A DNA stretch of 64,000 nucleotides from Ariolimax columbianus (GCA_036924085.1 JAVGWX010000005.1:39873664-39937663); one strand, 5' to 3'. Shown: positions 42,181 through 54,262, numbered from the stretch's first letter. Notes: a model not told the origin generated them from the sequence alone. Numbers and translations: made by a program.

Positions 42181-42719
42181 TTGTTTTGTTTATTATTTCT
42201 GCAGCAATGCCTGTACATAAGCCAAATTGTTGAACATATTTTTGCAATGAATGACCTAGTGGTTTTGCTTTCTTGTTCTGGGTAGACATTAAGATGTGTT
42301 CAACATTTAGTAAATATTCATAGGCATTTGTCTACCTTTTATCATAACTGCCATATCTTATATTTTTCTTTTGTCCTTAATTATTTATTGTTGAAAAATA
42401 ATTTGTATCTGGAGATTGATGAAATTGTGTATTGAGGACTTGATTAAGAACATTGATATTTTCTTTTTAAATTGCATTCAGCAAATGATTAATTTGGATG
42501 GAAGATTATTCATATTGTCAATTTTTCAGTCAGTTTTTAAAACTCTGAAGTATCTTTCTTTAACTCCGTCTTCTACTATATTGTATACTTAAAAATCTTG
42601 GAATCCAGGCATGTTGTTAATTTACATAGTGGGTATTTTTAATTTCCTGCATCTTTCTAGGCTTCAGTGACGATGCAAATAATTTGGGTAGATTTTAAAC
42701 TATAATTTTTTTATTTTGT
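42181..42719. other. Unassigned sequence
   Basis: AT-rich, no recognised feature. Confidence 0.4.
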
Positions 42720-42905
42720 CCTGGCAGCGGCCATTAAGCCTACTCTTTTCAATTTTTAACTGCAGAGAGATTTTTAATGTGTTGACGCTGAACACAGGAG
42801 TTTGATCTCACCACCCAGAGATCAGATACATTTTTTACCAGAAGATACACATGAACCCGTGGTCTCTGGCACCTGAGGCAGACAACTTATCTTGAGGTGT
42901 CCACA
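42720..42905 (-). mobile_element. tRNA-derived SINE, family S1
   Basis: GGCAGCGGCCATTAAGCCTAC, TTTAACTGCAGAGAGATTTTTAA and TACACATGAACCCG match the family. The head near 42870-42905 (GACACCTCAAGATAAG on the - strand) is eroded. Confidence 0.65.
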
Positions 42906-42939
42906 TTATAATGTTGAATGAGAGATTTATCAAATACTA

Positions 42940-45130
42940 ACTGTAGTCTCCGGCATCGGAAATAACATAATTTTCAGATCATTTCGATTTAGCAAAATTC
43001 TTGGAATGAAAACATTTACTATGTAAGATCCATTGAAGATTCTGACCTTAATTGTGCACATTTCTTCCTCTTTTTAATCCTCTCATCTCTCATCATCATC
43101 ATGTGTCCTGCTAGTTGACGTTGTGATCATGGATCTTCATCTCCTCTTATCACATGTCTTATTTATATTTCCTGCCATTGATTGTCCCCCAAGTTAATCC
43201 TTTGAGCTGTCCAATATTTTCTTTCTCTGTCTCTCTTCTCTGTGATTCTGTCACTGTGTGTTCCAACCTGCATCTTTTCATGACATGCCTGAAAAAGGAC
43301 AACTGTCTTGTACTGATTGTGGCCATAAGTTGTCTTTGGGGATGTGCCTCAGCATGTCGTTAAACTTCTTTACTGTCTGCGGAATTCTCAACATATGACC
43401 CAGAAAAAAATCTACCCATCCTTCCATGCCAGGAAAATGTTTTAATTCCATGAATTCCGCTAATTCTATCCGATCTGAAAATGTGTGTATTTCCTTTAAA
43501 CATAATTTTGTAATATACACAATTTGGTATTAAATTCAACTGATCTTGTCAGTTAAAATAAAATTTTGGACGACAGGATTTTCGATATGATGCCCTCCTT
43601 GCCAGCAGGCAGAAATATAAATCATTCAGCCACGCAAATCCCTATAAATCATGTATGTAAACCAGTAACAATGTTGCCTGGGATTTAAAAGTCATATGAT
43701 ATTTCAAGCATACCAAGCAAATTGGGCCATGGGTTTTCTATTTGTTGGTAAACAATATACATTATTTTCTGCCCATAACTCATAAAGGAAATAAGATAGC
43801 GTCAAGTGAGACAGATTTGCAAATCTCCTATAAAATGTTCAATGAAAATTTCAACTTGATATGTCTTTCCTTTCGTGAGTTAAGACATCTTCAGACATAC
43901 ACATATACACTTTGAAAACATTTAGTATATATTGTGCTTAGGATTTGATGTTAGCTAGGAGGCTTTAAAAAAAATATTGTATCTAGGATATAATTAGGTT
44001 AGAAAGGTAGGTATATAAAAAACAAATTGTGTCTATGGTATGATAATGTGGAAGAGGAAGTTTATAATATACTAGCGGCAGGGTCCAGCTTAACACGAGA
44101 AATATCATAACTTTCATATTTGATGCAATTAGCGACATTTTCAGAACGAAAACATTTTCACATTTCTGTGCTCTTTTCAAGATGTAGGCCTTAAATGCAC
44201 AGTTATGCCCATTTCTCATACCCTCTCCCTTAATCCAATAATATCTGACCTGCCCAAACCGCCCATCCCACCATCATCTCTTCCACACTTTTCACCCGGG
44301 AAATACCATCATTTTTAATACACACAATTCGGAAGTAAATACAGCCAATAATGTTCATACAATAAATAGACAAGAAGTGTAAAATTCGAATTGTGCATGT
44401 TGTCATAATTGGTTATGGTGTTACATTCATGGTGCCATTTCATTGTGTCTGGGAAAAAAATGTTATATGACAGGGGATTAGATTTGCTGTTCGCCATGTT
44501 AGCAGGCAGACGTAAAAAACATTCGGCTATTTCCTCCTTTCTTCATTGTGTCATTATATAAATAATCACATGCCCATAACTTGTAATTGTTTAGAACACT
44601 TCAATCCGCAATTTTTTTCCTCCCATCAATTACAAATATAAAAACTTTCAGAAATATAACATGGATAACCCGCCAATTTCTTCCCACTGTCTGTTCATTT
44701 CAGTCGCATCCTAACTGCCCATCCCTCAAACCATGTTTTCCCCACTCAATCCGTGATAAATCTTCAAAACTTAAATTCAAATTGTGTATTTTAAAAACGA
44801 TCAAAACATACATGTAGAGGTCGAAGAACAATACAATTATTTTACTAATATGAAATTGGCATCCCACAGACTGTGACATCGACAAATGACACATGGTATC
44901 CCACGCATGCGCAATTTGGACACGCAAATTGGGTCCGGGTGTCACTTTTTGTCTATTACCTGGTTAACAATATGTAATAATATGTCCATAACTCAGAAAG
45001 AGTTCAAGAGTAACACATGAAGTTCAAGTAAGCTGAGCTGATCTACAAATCAGCGATAAAATGTTCAGTGAAAATGTCAGCTTGATATGTTTTTCTATTT
45101 GCGAGTTATGGCGTCTTGAAACTTGAAAAT
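42940..45130. repeat. Diverged duplicated block, about 0.9-1.2 kb offset
   Basis: Recurring pieces: GAAATAACATAATTTTCA (42959) and GAAATATCATAACTTTCA (44099); GCCAGCAGGCAGAAATATAAA (about 43600) and TTAGCAGGCAGACGTAAAAA (about 44497); AAAATGTTCAATGAAAATTT (about 43832) and AAAATGTTCAGTGAAAATGT (about 45058), both followed by CAACTTGATATG or CAGCTTGATATG. Offsets vary, so indels are present. Non-coding; the family is unknown to me. Confidence 0.6.
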
Positions 45131-45969
45131 GTATGTATATAGAAGTCTGTACTCGTAGAAATCACATCGTGATTTGAAGTTTGTGACTTCTCTGCTATTT
45201 GCTAACAAGCCATTTTATCTGATCTTTGCACTGTAGCCTAAAGGATGCGGTTGTGGTGAGGAGGAAAGGGAGGGGGGAGAGAGATTAAAGTGCAGTGCGA
45301 CTAGAAATAATTGACCTGCATCATAACACGGCTCTTCTGAACAAACATAAGGATACACCGGTAGTTGAGTTTTGGATCACACGTTTCTTCTTCAGATTTT
45401 CTGCACATATCTAAATGTTGTAAACAAAACTATTGACAATATTTGGAAACACTTATCTCTGTGGATTCTCTGCTATGACCAACTTCAAGTAAAAGAAAAA
45501 AAAAACATAAACTCTCTGATCAATGAATATTTAGACAATTTTATGAGGGCGGCTGCATTTAGCCACACATTTTTAAAAAATCCATTCAATTCGAGGCCAA
45601 ACTAACAACTTTCTGATCATCATGCCGTTAATCATTAATTGAAAGCTTTTTTGCGCTAATTTTTAAATGACTTGTCTAAATTTCAAAGCCTGAACTTAAG
45701 TCACTAGTCACTCAAGTTATTAAAGTCACTAAACAATAATAGTAGTGGCCCACATTAAGAAAAAGAGTGGTCAGCTCTACCCTAGCCTACCGATTCTCCT
45801 CAATAAACTATACAACTTAAGACCACAAAAAGGTCTCTGACAGAGTACAGCATGAGATACTTATATCTTGTCTGGATAACATTGTTATAGATAGGAAAGA
45901 CACAAGAAACCCCAATAATTTATACTAGGCACGAACTATCAGTGTAAGGTGTTTATATGTCTGGATACC
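45131..45969. other. Unassigned sequence
   Basis: The 77-codon frame at 45372-45605 has no recognisable domain. No element identified. Confidence 0.4.
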
Positions 45970-46680
45970 ATTAATATCATCATCATCTGGTTGACCAGCC
46001 CGGAGACTGGTTGTAAGGTTGTCTGAGTATCTCTCCATTTGGCCCTATTCTCTTCATTGCAGCACAAGTCCGTACTTTAATGTCCCTGCATTCCTGAGAT
46101 GTAAATGTGAATCTTTATCGCCCTGGTCCCTTCTTCTCTTGAATCTTCTACTCTAGTATTTTCTGTAGAAGACTTTCATGTCCCATATTGTGACCCAGCC
46201 AACTCAACCGACGTTTTTTGTATCAAATGCAATATTTGTATTTGTGCGCCCACATTATTGAGTACATTGTCATTGGACCTTCTTTCTGTCCAACTCACTC
46301 TTTCCATTCTACGGTAGCACCATATTTCTAACGCTTCCAAACTTTTCATCCTTCTTCGCTAAAGTCCATGTTTCCGTCCCATACTGTGCAGTTAGCCATA
46401 TATGAATGGCGATTGTTCTTTTCCTTAGTTCTACTGTGATATCCTTTAAGGTTAACAATTTCTGTTTTTCTCTTAAACCCCTATTTTTTGCCATTGCAGT
46501 CCTTGTCTCGATTTCTGTCTCATTTCGGGCATCTTATTTAATGGTTTGCCCCAAATATATAAACTGCCAAGCTGTCCTAACCCGTTCAACGTCCTGACAT
46601 TACACCTTTCAATTTTTAGATTCCTTTTTCTAGTATGTACGTAGCCTTTTTCAGAAAGCGCCATTTTCACAAAATGTGGG
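45970..46680 (-). mobile_element. LINE relic: RT thumb to C-terminus
   Basis: The - strand reads GYVHTRKRNLKIERCNVRTL (46630-46570), AIHIWLTAQYGTETWTLAKK (46410-46340), FHSIWCYRR-like, and the C-terminal AMKRIGPNGEILRQPYNQSPGW (46060-46000, frameshifted). The last block is a common end of RTE-like LINE proteins. Related to 26780-27560. Confidence 0.7.
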
Positions 46681-47929
46681 AAGTATTTGGCATTTTAGAT
46701 CTCCTGACTCACTAGAGATGTTGCATCTTCCCTATTAATATATACAGCAGGTTTTCACCCAGGGGTCAGGAAGTACCAGCAGAAATGTATTTATTTCCTT
46801 GTCCTTCTATTGGAAGCCATTGTGAGGCCCCAATCTCTACCAAAGTAGCCAGTTATTATCTTCGTATGTGTGTCGATACTTCTTTAGTGTACCACACACT
46901 GCGCTCCTCCTGCATTGATCTGGACGATTCATCCGCCTCGCTCGCTGTCAAGGTCAACATGTAGTAGGAATGGATATTTCCTTACAGCTCAGCTCTTCAA
47001 CTTTCCCATGTATATAAGTAGTTTTGTGCAGATGTTTGGGGCGCCTTCCATAGCCAGTGCATGTACCCAGACCGCCTGCAAGACAACGTTTATAATGAGA
47101 GTTGTCTCTCCTAGAAAAAACTGTATTTCCTACCCATTGTCGATAAGTGTACATCAGGAAGTTCAGACCAATCCAATTGTAAGTTAACTTCTTCATCGGC
47201 GTTTATCCTGGAAAGGACGTTGTGATCGTGTATGATAGTTTGAAGCGAGGCTGCGACTTTTTGCTCAACACATCCGGTTTCGGCTGGCTTTTTTGGATAC
47301 CTGGTTTGCCTTCCCATTGCGATTCATATTCTATTAGTCAGACTAAACTAGTGGATCCTGGTTTCACTGTGAGACCGAATATGGTCTTGGTCAGCTCTGG
47401 CTCGCTAACCCTGGTGCAAACAGCCAGCTATGATTCACTGGCTGGAGTCACCTTATTTACTGTGCTGCAACTTTAGCCCCGTTGTTAGTAAAACAATGAA
47501 CATAACTTGCACTTGTTGGAGCTTTCGTAAGGCAAAACTCTATTTTACTTACATCATATGGCTATTGTTCTTTAGATAAAAGCTATTGCGCCCGCAAAGT
47601 ACAGCGAAAAACAGTCATCAGCGAATATGGGATGCACGGCTGGAATCTTACTGTAATGACAAGGTGAATCGCTGATTTTATACCTTGAAAATAGTAGACT
47701 ACTTTTAGGTGGTGAAATATGTTGATCCAAACGGTGTCAATTATTGTGTTTCTGTCGAATTGCTTAAAGAACATAATTGACAACAGCATGATATCAGTAT
47801 CTAAGAAATAACCTCGCATCACACTTGTTTTTCTTTCTTTCTTTTCTCGTATCCTGTTTTGTCTTTGAACGACAGGGTATGAAGAGATCTCTAGCACAGA
47901 CCCTACTGTGTACTTCATACACAGTGGCA
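46681..47929. other. Unassigned, possibly decayed element
   Basis: On the - strand around 47000-47320 two frames (SRINADEEVNLQLDWSELPD; ETTLIINVVLQAVWVHALAM) look residually coding. I cannot assign them to a family. 47583-47930 holds a 115-codon frame without motifs. Confidence 0.35.
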
Positions 47930-48117
47930 TTCGCCGGCTCAGATATTTCCGTAAGCCATCTTTTTTCGTAGTCGGCCTTTGTTCTTGAATCCGCTTAATC
48001 TAGATAGCAATGCGTGTTGGGGTTTGTTGTGTAGTGGTAGGATTGTTCTCCGTGCTCCACCCAATATTTTTCGCAGGCATTTTATTTCTGTTGTTATGAT
48101 TTGTCGTTTTTCAATGG
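47930..48117 (-). mobile_element. LINE relic: RT thumb fragment
   Basis: The - strand reads MKSIEKRQIITTEIKCLRKI, then LGGARRT, like the ECWTxxKxxxxxIxxxEMKxLRRIxGxTRRDRI segment of RTE-like LINEs. It is cut off at 48118, where a + strand LINE-X fragment starts. Confidence 0.6.
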
Positions 48118-48800
48118 ATTTCAAAGTCTACCGTGCAACCATCTACTATACGCACCATCTACACTACTATACGCTTGCGAGAGCTGAAATGTATACTCTG
48201 GACATGCAAGGAGGTTAAACCACTTCCACACAGGTTGCCTGAGGCGAATATTCCACATCAGATGGCAAGATCGTGTCACTGACATCGAGGTTCTCTCGAG
48301 GGCTAACATGTCCAGCATACATGCACTGCTAGAGAAAGCACGACTAGGATGGGCCGGACACCTCGTCCGCATGTCAGACGAGCGGCTCCCAAAGAAGCTT
48401 CTCTACGGCGAGCTGAGAGAGGGATGGCGCGAGAGAGGGTGCCCAAAGAAACGTTTTAAAGACGGTCTGAAGGACTCACTGAAAAGTTGCCAGATGGACA
48501 TCGACACCTGGGAATGTCTTGCGCAAAATAGATCTGACTGGAGAAGCGCAGACAAATCGGGTGTAGCTGCCGGTGTTGTGAAAGCACAGAGCAGACGCGA
48601 GACACGAAAATCCCGAGCAGCGGGAACACCATCCCCTTCTACAAACCTTATGTGCCCGATATGTAGCAGATATTTTCGTGCCCGCATTGGCCTGTTCAGC
48701 CACATGCGCACCCACACCCAACAGGGAAATTTGTGACAAGGATGAAGTCGGCGGTCCTCATCGACAACGATAGACAGCTATTATTATTATTATTATTATA
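48118..48800 (+). mobile_element. LINE-X 3' fragment with intact zinc finger
   Basis: Begins at KVYRATI-like sequence with a frameshift. It is then open at 48308-48736: SIHALLEKARLGWAGHLVRM, PKKLLYGELREGWRERG, CQMDIDTWECLAQNRSDWR, CPICSRYFRARIGLFSHMRTH, QQGNL stop. Next come the 3' UTR (GTCGGCGGTCCTCATCGACA) and the (ATT)n tail at about 48779-48800. About 95% identical by eye to the C-terminus of the 32.4-35.6 kb copy, so a fairly young 5'-truncated insertion. Confidence 0.9.
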
Positions 48801-49554
48801 ATTAGTGTTCAGTTTTGACATTGATAGCATAGTGTCGGGACAAAAATCGTATGTAATAAAGAAAACTGTTTTGGTAGTTATTGTCACGTGCTTGCAATTA
48901 AGTATTGGTGTTAATTGCCCAGTTATCTGATTTCCTTTATTACATCTTTGTTGGATTTCCGCTGTGATTCTTCCGTCTGCAGATAACATGATCCCTAAGT
49001 ATGTGAACTCTTTCACCTGTTTGATTTGCTGCTTTGCAAATTTTTTTTTTTTTCATGCTGTTTTCTTTATATGTTGTATATTGTTTGTCATTATGTTGTT
49101 GACATTGTATTTCTGGAGTTACTATAACAGCTTTATCGTCTGCGAAAAGAAGTTCGTTTGAGAGTTCATCAATGTTGTTTCCTTCGTTTTGATTGGCTGT
49201 TTAACATATGTAACCCCACTTGACTCAGCACAAAAATGTTTAGTTTCTTCAACCAAAATTGGACACATTTTTTAAAGCAATCTGCAAAGGCAGCTCATGT
49301 TAATTGTTCATGTGTTGGTTCACTTAATTAATATGTCCTATGATATTCAGACTGCGTATATAATTAAACTGTTGAGCTAAATGCATGGCTCATTGACTTC
49401 TTTGTAAGATGCATTTGCAAACCAGGTTAGAGGACATTGTATTCATAAATGTTTAGAAAATGCAGTGATCTGTAGCCACGTATGCATGGCGTGTTTATAT
49501 AGTGTATACTAGCAGACGCGTGCAGAACGTCTGCAGCCAGCGCAACTGTGCCAT
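48801..49554. other. Unassigned sequence
   Basis: No gene. A weak - strand KEFTYLGIMLSADGRITAEI segment (about 49015-48960) resembles the FxYLGSxxSxDGRxxxEI block of LINE RTs, so 48860-49020 may be a further LINE scrap. Confidence 0.45.
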
Positions 49555-49740
49555 TGATAGCAGTTTAAATCAGATTTTAAATAGAAAGTTATAATTTTTT
49601 TTTAAATGATCATTTAGGACTTGAATCACGGACTTCTGACACCCTAGGCGAAGAATGTCACACTCTGAGACCACCACGCGTCTGAGAATAGTTTCGTTAA
49701 GGAAGTATTCAGTGTTTGCGTATTTTGACAACGTTGTAAG
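49555..49740 (-). mobile_element. SINE-like repeat, family S2
   Basis: TTTAAATCAGATTTTAAATAG, GGACTTGAATCACGGACTTCTGACACCCTAGGCGAAG and AAGGAAGTATTCAGTGTTTG match 20231-20410. The tRNA-like head is on the - strand, with box B around CCGTGATTCAAGTCC. Confidence 0.6.
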
Positions 49741-49869
49741 ACAGAAGCATGATTCATGTCGTACGGAGATTAGCTCGCTTTATTGATTTACACAAAAATT
49801 AGCTCACTTTATGACTATGTCAATTTGGTGACGCTTACAGCCAGAAAATGAAGAAAAAAAAACCTCAGC

Positions 49870-50090
49870 TGTTTCCAAATCTAAACATATTTATTTATTG
49901 ACTCCATAATAGAATCCAATATATTGATCAGATTTTAATCACAGAACAGAATGAAAAAATATTAGAGTTAGTCCGGGATTTGAACCCTTTCCTTCATGCA
50001 CCTTAAGCGAGAATCAAATGATTTGGTCATCAGCCAATCAACCTTCCCCCCCCCTCCCCCCTCCGACACACTCTGAAGTGCTACGGGAAA
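49870..50090 (-). mobile_element. SINE-like repeat, family S2
   Basis: GTCCGGGATTTGAACCC (box B on the - strand), CTTAAGCGAGAATCAAATGA and CAGCCAATCAACC match 21180-21360 most closely. A C-rich run (CCCCCCCCTCCCCCC) follows at 50046-50060. Confidence 0.65.
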
Positions 50091-50129
50091 TAATATAGTG
50101 ATGTGCTATGTTTAGACATCACTGGTTCG

Positions 50130-50900
50130 AGGGGTGTTCCGGTTAAACCGGGACTTTTTTGTAAGGAAAACAAATTCAAATAGTCAAAATGCCATTAATT
50201 TTTTTATTTAATTTCCTCCAACATTTATGCACTTATCCCAGCGTTTAAGTAATGTTTGAAAAGCTTCAGCGTATAAAGATTTGTCAGTATGTCTGAACCA
50301 ATCCATGACAGCCTGTTTCACTTCGACATCAGTACTAAAATGCTGACCTTCCAGGAATTCTTTTAGTGGTCCAAACTGGTCGAAATCGTTTAAAGCTATG
50401 TATGGGCTGTAAGGTGGATGTGGCAATATTTTCCAGCAGAGTTGCTGCATATGAACATAGTGAGGTGAGCGTTATCTTGCAGGAGCAATACGTCTTTGTG
50501 ATCAAACGAGCCATTTTTCCGCAGACGGTTATGCGCATCACTCAAAACGTGCATGTACTGTTCAGTGTTGATAGTGGCACAACGGGGTAGAAAATCAACA
50601 TGAATAATGCCAAGATTGTCTCAGAAAACACTCTCCATCACTTTTTTGGGGTTAAGAGGCACCACGGCCGGGATCATCACTCTAAAACGTTTACACCATT
50701 CAAATGTCTTACTTACTGCGGCTGTCTCATCATCGTATTATGATTGCAGTCTTCTGTAAAATTCCGCAGATTTCACGCCTTCTTTCACAAAAATCTTCAA
50801 CACAACACGCTGTTCCAAGCAAGCGCTAACAGTGTTGTCTGCCTTTATCTGCTTGCATTTATCTGTCATGTGACTGGCCCATGGCACGTGAGCCACCTAG
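50130..50900 (-). mobile_element. Mariner-like element, internally deleted (M-2)
   Basis: The - strand carries a decayed SETMAR-type transposase. HTH part: FVKEGVKSAEFYRRLQS and SKTFEWCKRF (50800-50690). Catalytic part: KKVMESVF, stop, DNLGIIHVDFLP (first Asp, near 50605), VLLLQDNAHLTMF (second Asp, near 50490) and HPPYSPYIALNDFDQF (third Asp, near 50400). The C-terminus is GPLKEFLEGQHF and LLKRWDKCINVGGN, ending at 50208. About 90 residues between the HTH and the first Asp are missing. GGGGTGTTCCGGTTAAACCG near 50133 is a candidate terminal repeat; I found no partner at the right end. Confidence 0.85.
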
Positions 50901-51289
50901 CAGTAATAGGACACAAGTACCCCTAACTAATGATGTTAGTTTCATCACGCTATAGCCCATTCAGGCATAGTTTTGTGATAGTTTGTCCATCACAAGGGAT
51001 GAAGACCACTCTCTTTGTTCAGCCGTGTGGACAGTCGTATCTCTTGCTGTGTCCGCTGAAATGGGTGACTTGCGCGGAGATTTTGATTAAAGTGAGGAAG
51101 AAACTGAGCCTTTTGTCAACCTCACTCACAGAGCCTAATACCTTTTGCCAGTGGCAAGACATTCATCGAGACGACTGGAGATAGCATAGGCTGCAGATTT
51201 TGCCTCAGGGTTACCACCGAAGTTTTTCCGTAAACATGTATCCCGCAGGGTAGAAAGGTGGGAAGGCATCTAACGCAGTTTGTCGTGCC
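50901..51289. other. Unassigned sequence
   Basis: The 84-codon frame at 50930-51184 has no family signature. It may be part of a larger repeat. Confidence 0.35.
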
Positions 51290-51730
51290 TTTTCGATAAC
51301 CACAAGAGGTCGTATGGACAACACTCAGCGTGTGAGTGAGTCTGGCATCTCTCCCCAGCTGTATTCAGTTCATCATAGTAGCATCTAAAATTCCCACACG
51401 CCAAATTCGTGAAGGTGAACCGGCAGAACTAACCCGTGAGATACGACACAGGTATAACTAGTTTAAGCGTAGCGCCATACAGCCGGCGTCCAGACCAGGA
51501 TAAACGGATGGAAGAAATCACACAAAAAGAACGAAATAACAAGTCCAGGCGGAAAACAACTCCACGTATCCGTGAACACAAGTGTAAGTCGTCGACTAGT
51601 GCGAATTCCAGGCAAATCCGTGGTCTGGTGGCATCCATAATGATCCAAAACAGTAGAGAAATGTAGACTCGCAGCCAGTTACGGCGCCATCTTTGCCAGA
51701 TTTACAGGAATAACTAAAACAAAAAAGCCC
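51290..51730. repeat. Interspersed repeat, families R2/R
   Basis: ACCACAAGAGGTCGTATGG, AGCGTGTGAGTGAGTCTGGCA, AGTGCGAATTCCAGGCAAATCCG and AGACTCGCAGCCAGTTACGGCGCCATCT are shared with 20520-21070, 63700-64000 and 15890-15960. Confidence 0.6.
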
Positions 51731-51864
51731 TGGTTTGACTTGAGCGCCCCTCGTAGATCACAGATACTCAGATAATTCGTGCTTGATACCTATTCTTTTG
51801 GACGTTACAGCCTACTAGAACATTTGGTTTATTCTCCAAATGGAAACTTTAAACAGTATCATTC

Positions 51865-52178
51865 ACATAATGATCAAAAGGAAGGCTGTAACAGTAGCTG
51901 TCACATAATGATCAAAAGGAAGGCTGTAACAGTAGCTGTCACATAAGGATCAAAAGGAAGGCTGTAACAGTAGCTGTCACATAATGATCAAAAGGAAGGC
52001 TGTAACAGTAGCTGTCACATAATGATCAAAAGGAAGGCTGTAACAGTAGCTGTCACATAAGGATCAAAAGGAAGGCTGTAACAGTAGCTGTCACATAATG
52101 ATCAAAAGGAAGGCTGTAACAGTAGCTGTCACATAATGATCAAAAGGAAGACTGTAACAGTAGCTGTCACATAATGAT
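51865..52178. repeat. 38-bp minisatellite, about 8 copies
   Basis: Unit CACATAATGATCAAAAGGAA followed by GGCTGTAACAGTAGCTGT. Copies are almost identical, the main variant being CACATAAGGATC in alternate units. No spacers, so not CRISPR. Probably recent expansion. Confidence 0.95.
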
Positions 52179-52299
52179 ATGTACAATCGAACGGAAGCGT
52201 GTGCCATTCCTTAGACGAACTAAAATACATTTTAGTCTTAAAGCTTGTGGAAAAGAACATATTATAAAAGGCCACCAGATCACCTCAAGCTGGTCGTTG

Positions 52300-52620
52300 A
52301 TATCTTTCATCCTGGGGCATGTTCTTTGAAGAACGAAGCTCACATCCTAAAACTCAATCTCTTGCCAAATTATCAGCCTCCTCCAAAGTCTTACCCTAGC
52401 ATTCCTTGCCTTCTTGGTCTGCCTCTGCCTCTCTTGCCCGGCACTTCCCTTACCATTCTCTCAAGACCGTTGTGTCTTTTGATGTGGCCAAAGTATTTCA
52501 ATTTTCTGTTCATGGGGGAATTTATTAACCAGTTCTCCTCTATGACCCCCAACTCTTGTCGAATGTCTACATTCTTCTTATTTTAGGCCCACTGTATTCT
52601 GATGACTTTTCTAAAACATT
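52300..52620 (-). mobile_element. LINE relic: C-terminal segment
   Basis: The - strand reads KYFGHIKRHNGLERMV, RELPGKRGRGRPRRQGMLG, the (Y/W)FGHIxRHxGLERTIxxGxVxGKRxRGRPxxxW block of RTE-like LINEs. Confidence 0.7.
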
Positions 52621-52699
52621 TCGGCCCGAAGGACTCGATTCTATTTTAAAATGACTTCTGAAAGCGTATGGCGATGGACATGTTGAAACAAATGAGAAC

Positions 52700-52815
52700 T
52701 GAATTGCATTATTTCATTTAAAGTTACGTTCGAGCGGAAAATTCAGACCATGGAGTTGAGGTGTTTTAGAAAGATCTTTGGAATATCATAAAGAGATCAG
52801 GTCATGAATGCCATG
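52700..52815 (+). mobile_element. LINE relic scrap
   Basis: The + strand reads KVTFERKIQTMELRCFRKIF, GIS, stop, RDQVMN, matching RRIQAxEMRCxRRLLxISYKDxVTN. Opposite to the previous fragment. Confidence 0.55.
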
Positions 52816-53539
52816 TACGCAAGGGACGGAAGGTGCAGCAGTTACTGTGCTGACAACATCTAGTGGCTTAAAGCATTCTAAGCATCTTGCCAACCGATCA
52901 TGAGCAGCCTGTAGATACAGTTGACATGAAAATGATTCAGTTCACTGACATGCCTGCTGTTCATGTTTCGCATGCGGTACGGAAAGGTGGTCAGCACAAC
53001 TCAATACACAATGATCTTGGTGGCGACACTGATTCCTTGCGGTCTCAAACGTTTGCTCGCAGTCTTCTAAGCGCACTTGCCTTGAAAATCCTGTTGTTGA
53101 CCTCAGATTCTATATTCGTTAGCTCATACTGAGCTAATACATTCATGACCCAGAAGTCGATCTAATCTGTTAAACGTTACATGCATGTATTTACTGGTAT
53201 ATAAGCCACACCTTGACAGACAGGCCAGTACTTCCAACATGTTTAACAAGCTTATGTGTCCATCAATCATGATATCCTCACCTTAAAGTGATGCATAATA
53301 GACTTGTAATGCATTGTTTCTCGTAGGCTTTTATTGGAATAATATAATCAACATTACTAAACGTGTTATATACTTTACAAGAGTACGCTTGTGGAGAAAT
53401 TATTCATCGTAGTCGTACTGGAAAATCCACATTCGTACACAAATTCACATACATATGTCATTAGTAATCTTCACATTATTGATTTACATACACACATCTG
53501 TAAATATTTGTCTTCACATGAATCTTCGTTAATCCACAC
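52816..53539. other. Unassigned sequence
   Basis: Nothing recognised. 53286-53520 is AT-rich with several ACATACA motifs. Confidence 0.4.
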
Positions 53540-53960
53540 TGACATACGCGTGGTACCCAGCCCGTAGTGGTCCGCCGGTGTCTGTGTTTATGACAAGGAC
53601 AAGAATAGCACAACTACCCCACAGAGAGCATGTCGTAAGAGGCGACTAATTGTGTCACATATTATAACACCGGCCACGGTTAGGTGGTTTGTTAAGAACA
53701 GCACAGGTGTCGCCTAACAGGCTGCGAGTTTACTTTGCTTTAGTATTTGAGTCTATTAAGATGGATTCGCACATCGGTTAACCACCCCCCGCGGCACTTG
53801 CACCAGGGCAGCTGAATAATAAGCTGCTCTCTAGCCTAGCCCGCTAAGCAGGAAATCCTCCTCCCGGTTACATCCAGATGATACCACAACTGAGACCTGC
53901 ACACAGGTAGAAGTACAGGTCGGCTAAGAACTAAGACACCCGCATAAATGGGTAATGATC
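53540..53960. repeat. Interspersed repeat, family R (inverted copy)
   Basis: GGCGACTAATTGTGTCACAT, ACCGGCCACGGTTAGGTGGTTTG, GCTGAATAATAAGCTGCTC and CCCGCTAAGCAGGAAATC are the reverse complement of blocks in 26930-27310. Confidence 0.65.
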
Positions 53961-54089
53961 TTCGTCTCAGTTCTACACTCCATTCACACGCACACATATT
54001 GTTGACTGTTATCCATTGGAAAGATTCTAGACAATTCACACATCATAATGTAGCATGTCCATTATAGAACGTCAGTCCCATCACAGTCT

Positions 54090-54262
54090 GTCTGAAAGAA
54101 ACTCTTTTCCTTGCCAAAACTCCAGCCTCCGCCACAGTCAGGCCAGGTATTCCTTTTGTATCTAGGTACCATCGTCATCTTGATTTGCATTGCAATGGCT
54201 ATTCTTGTTCTGATTTCTTTCGAGCAGTCGCCATTCTTGTCAATTCTGGAGCCCAGATATTC
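54090..54262 (-). mobile_element. Outer LINE of the nest, downstream half
   Basis: The - strand reads SRIDKNGDCSKEIRTRIAIA (54247-54190), then MVPRYKRNTW, in register with FTIGGEEIDQITHFEYLG on the far side of the nested elements (57844-57900). Together they give the FEYLGSxIxxxGxCxKEIRTRIAxA block of an RTE/L2-like RT, split by insertion of I-3. The 12-bp duplication GCCCAGATATTC at 54251-54262 marks the break. Confidence 0.8.

Noticed and set aside
47111..47317. Possible gene fragment (- strand, SRINADEEVNLQLDW)
   Set aside because: The frame is short and breaks into two others, and no family was recognised; left as unassigned.
48308..48736. Host zinc-finger gene
   Set aside because: The single C2H2 finger follows LINE RT thumb sequence and precedes the LINE 3' UTR and (ATT)n tail; it is the LINE-X C-terminus.
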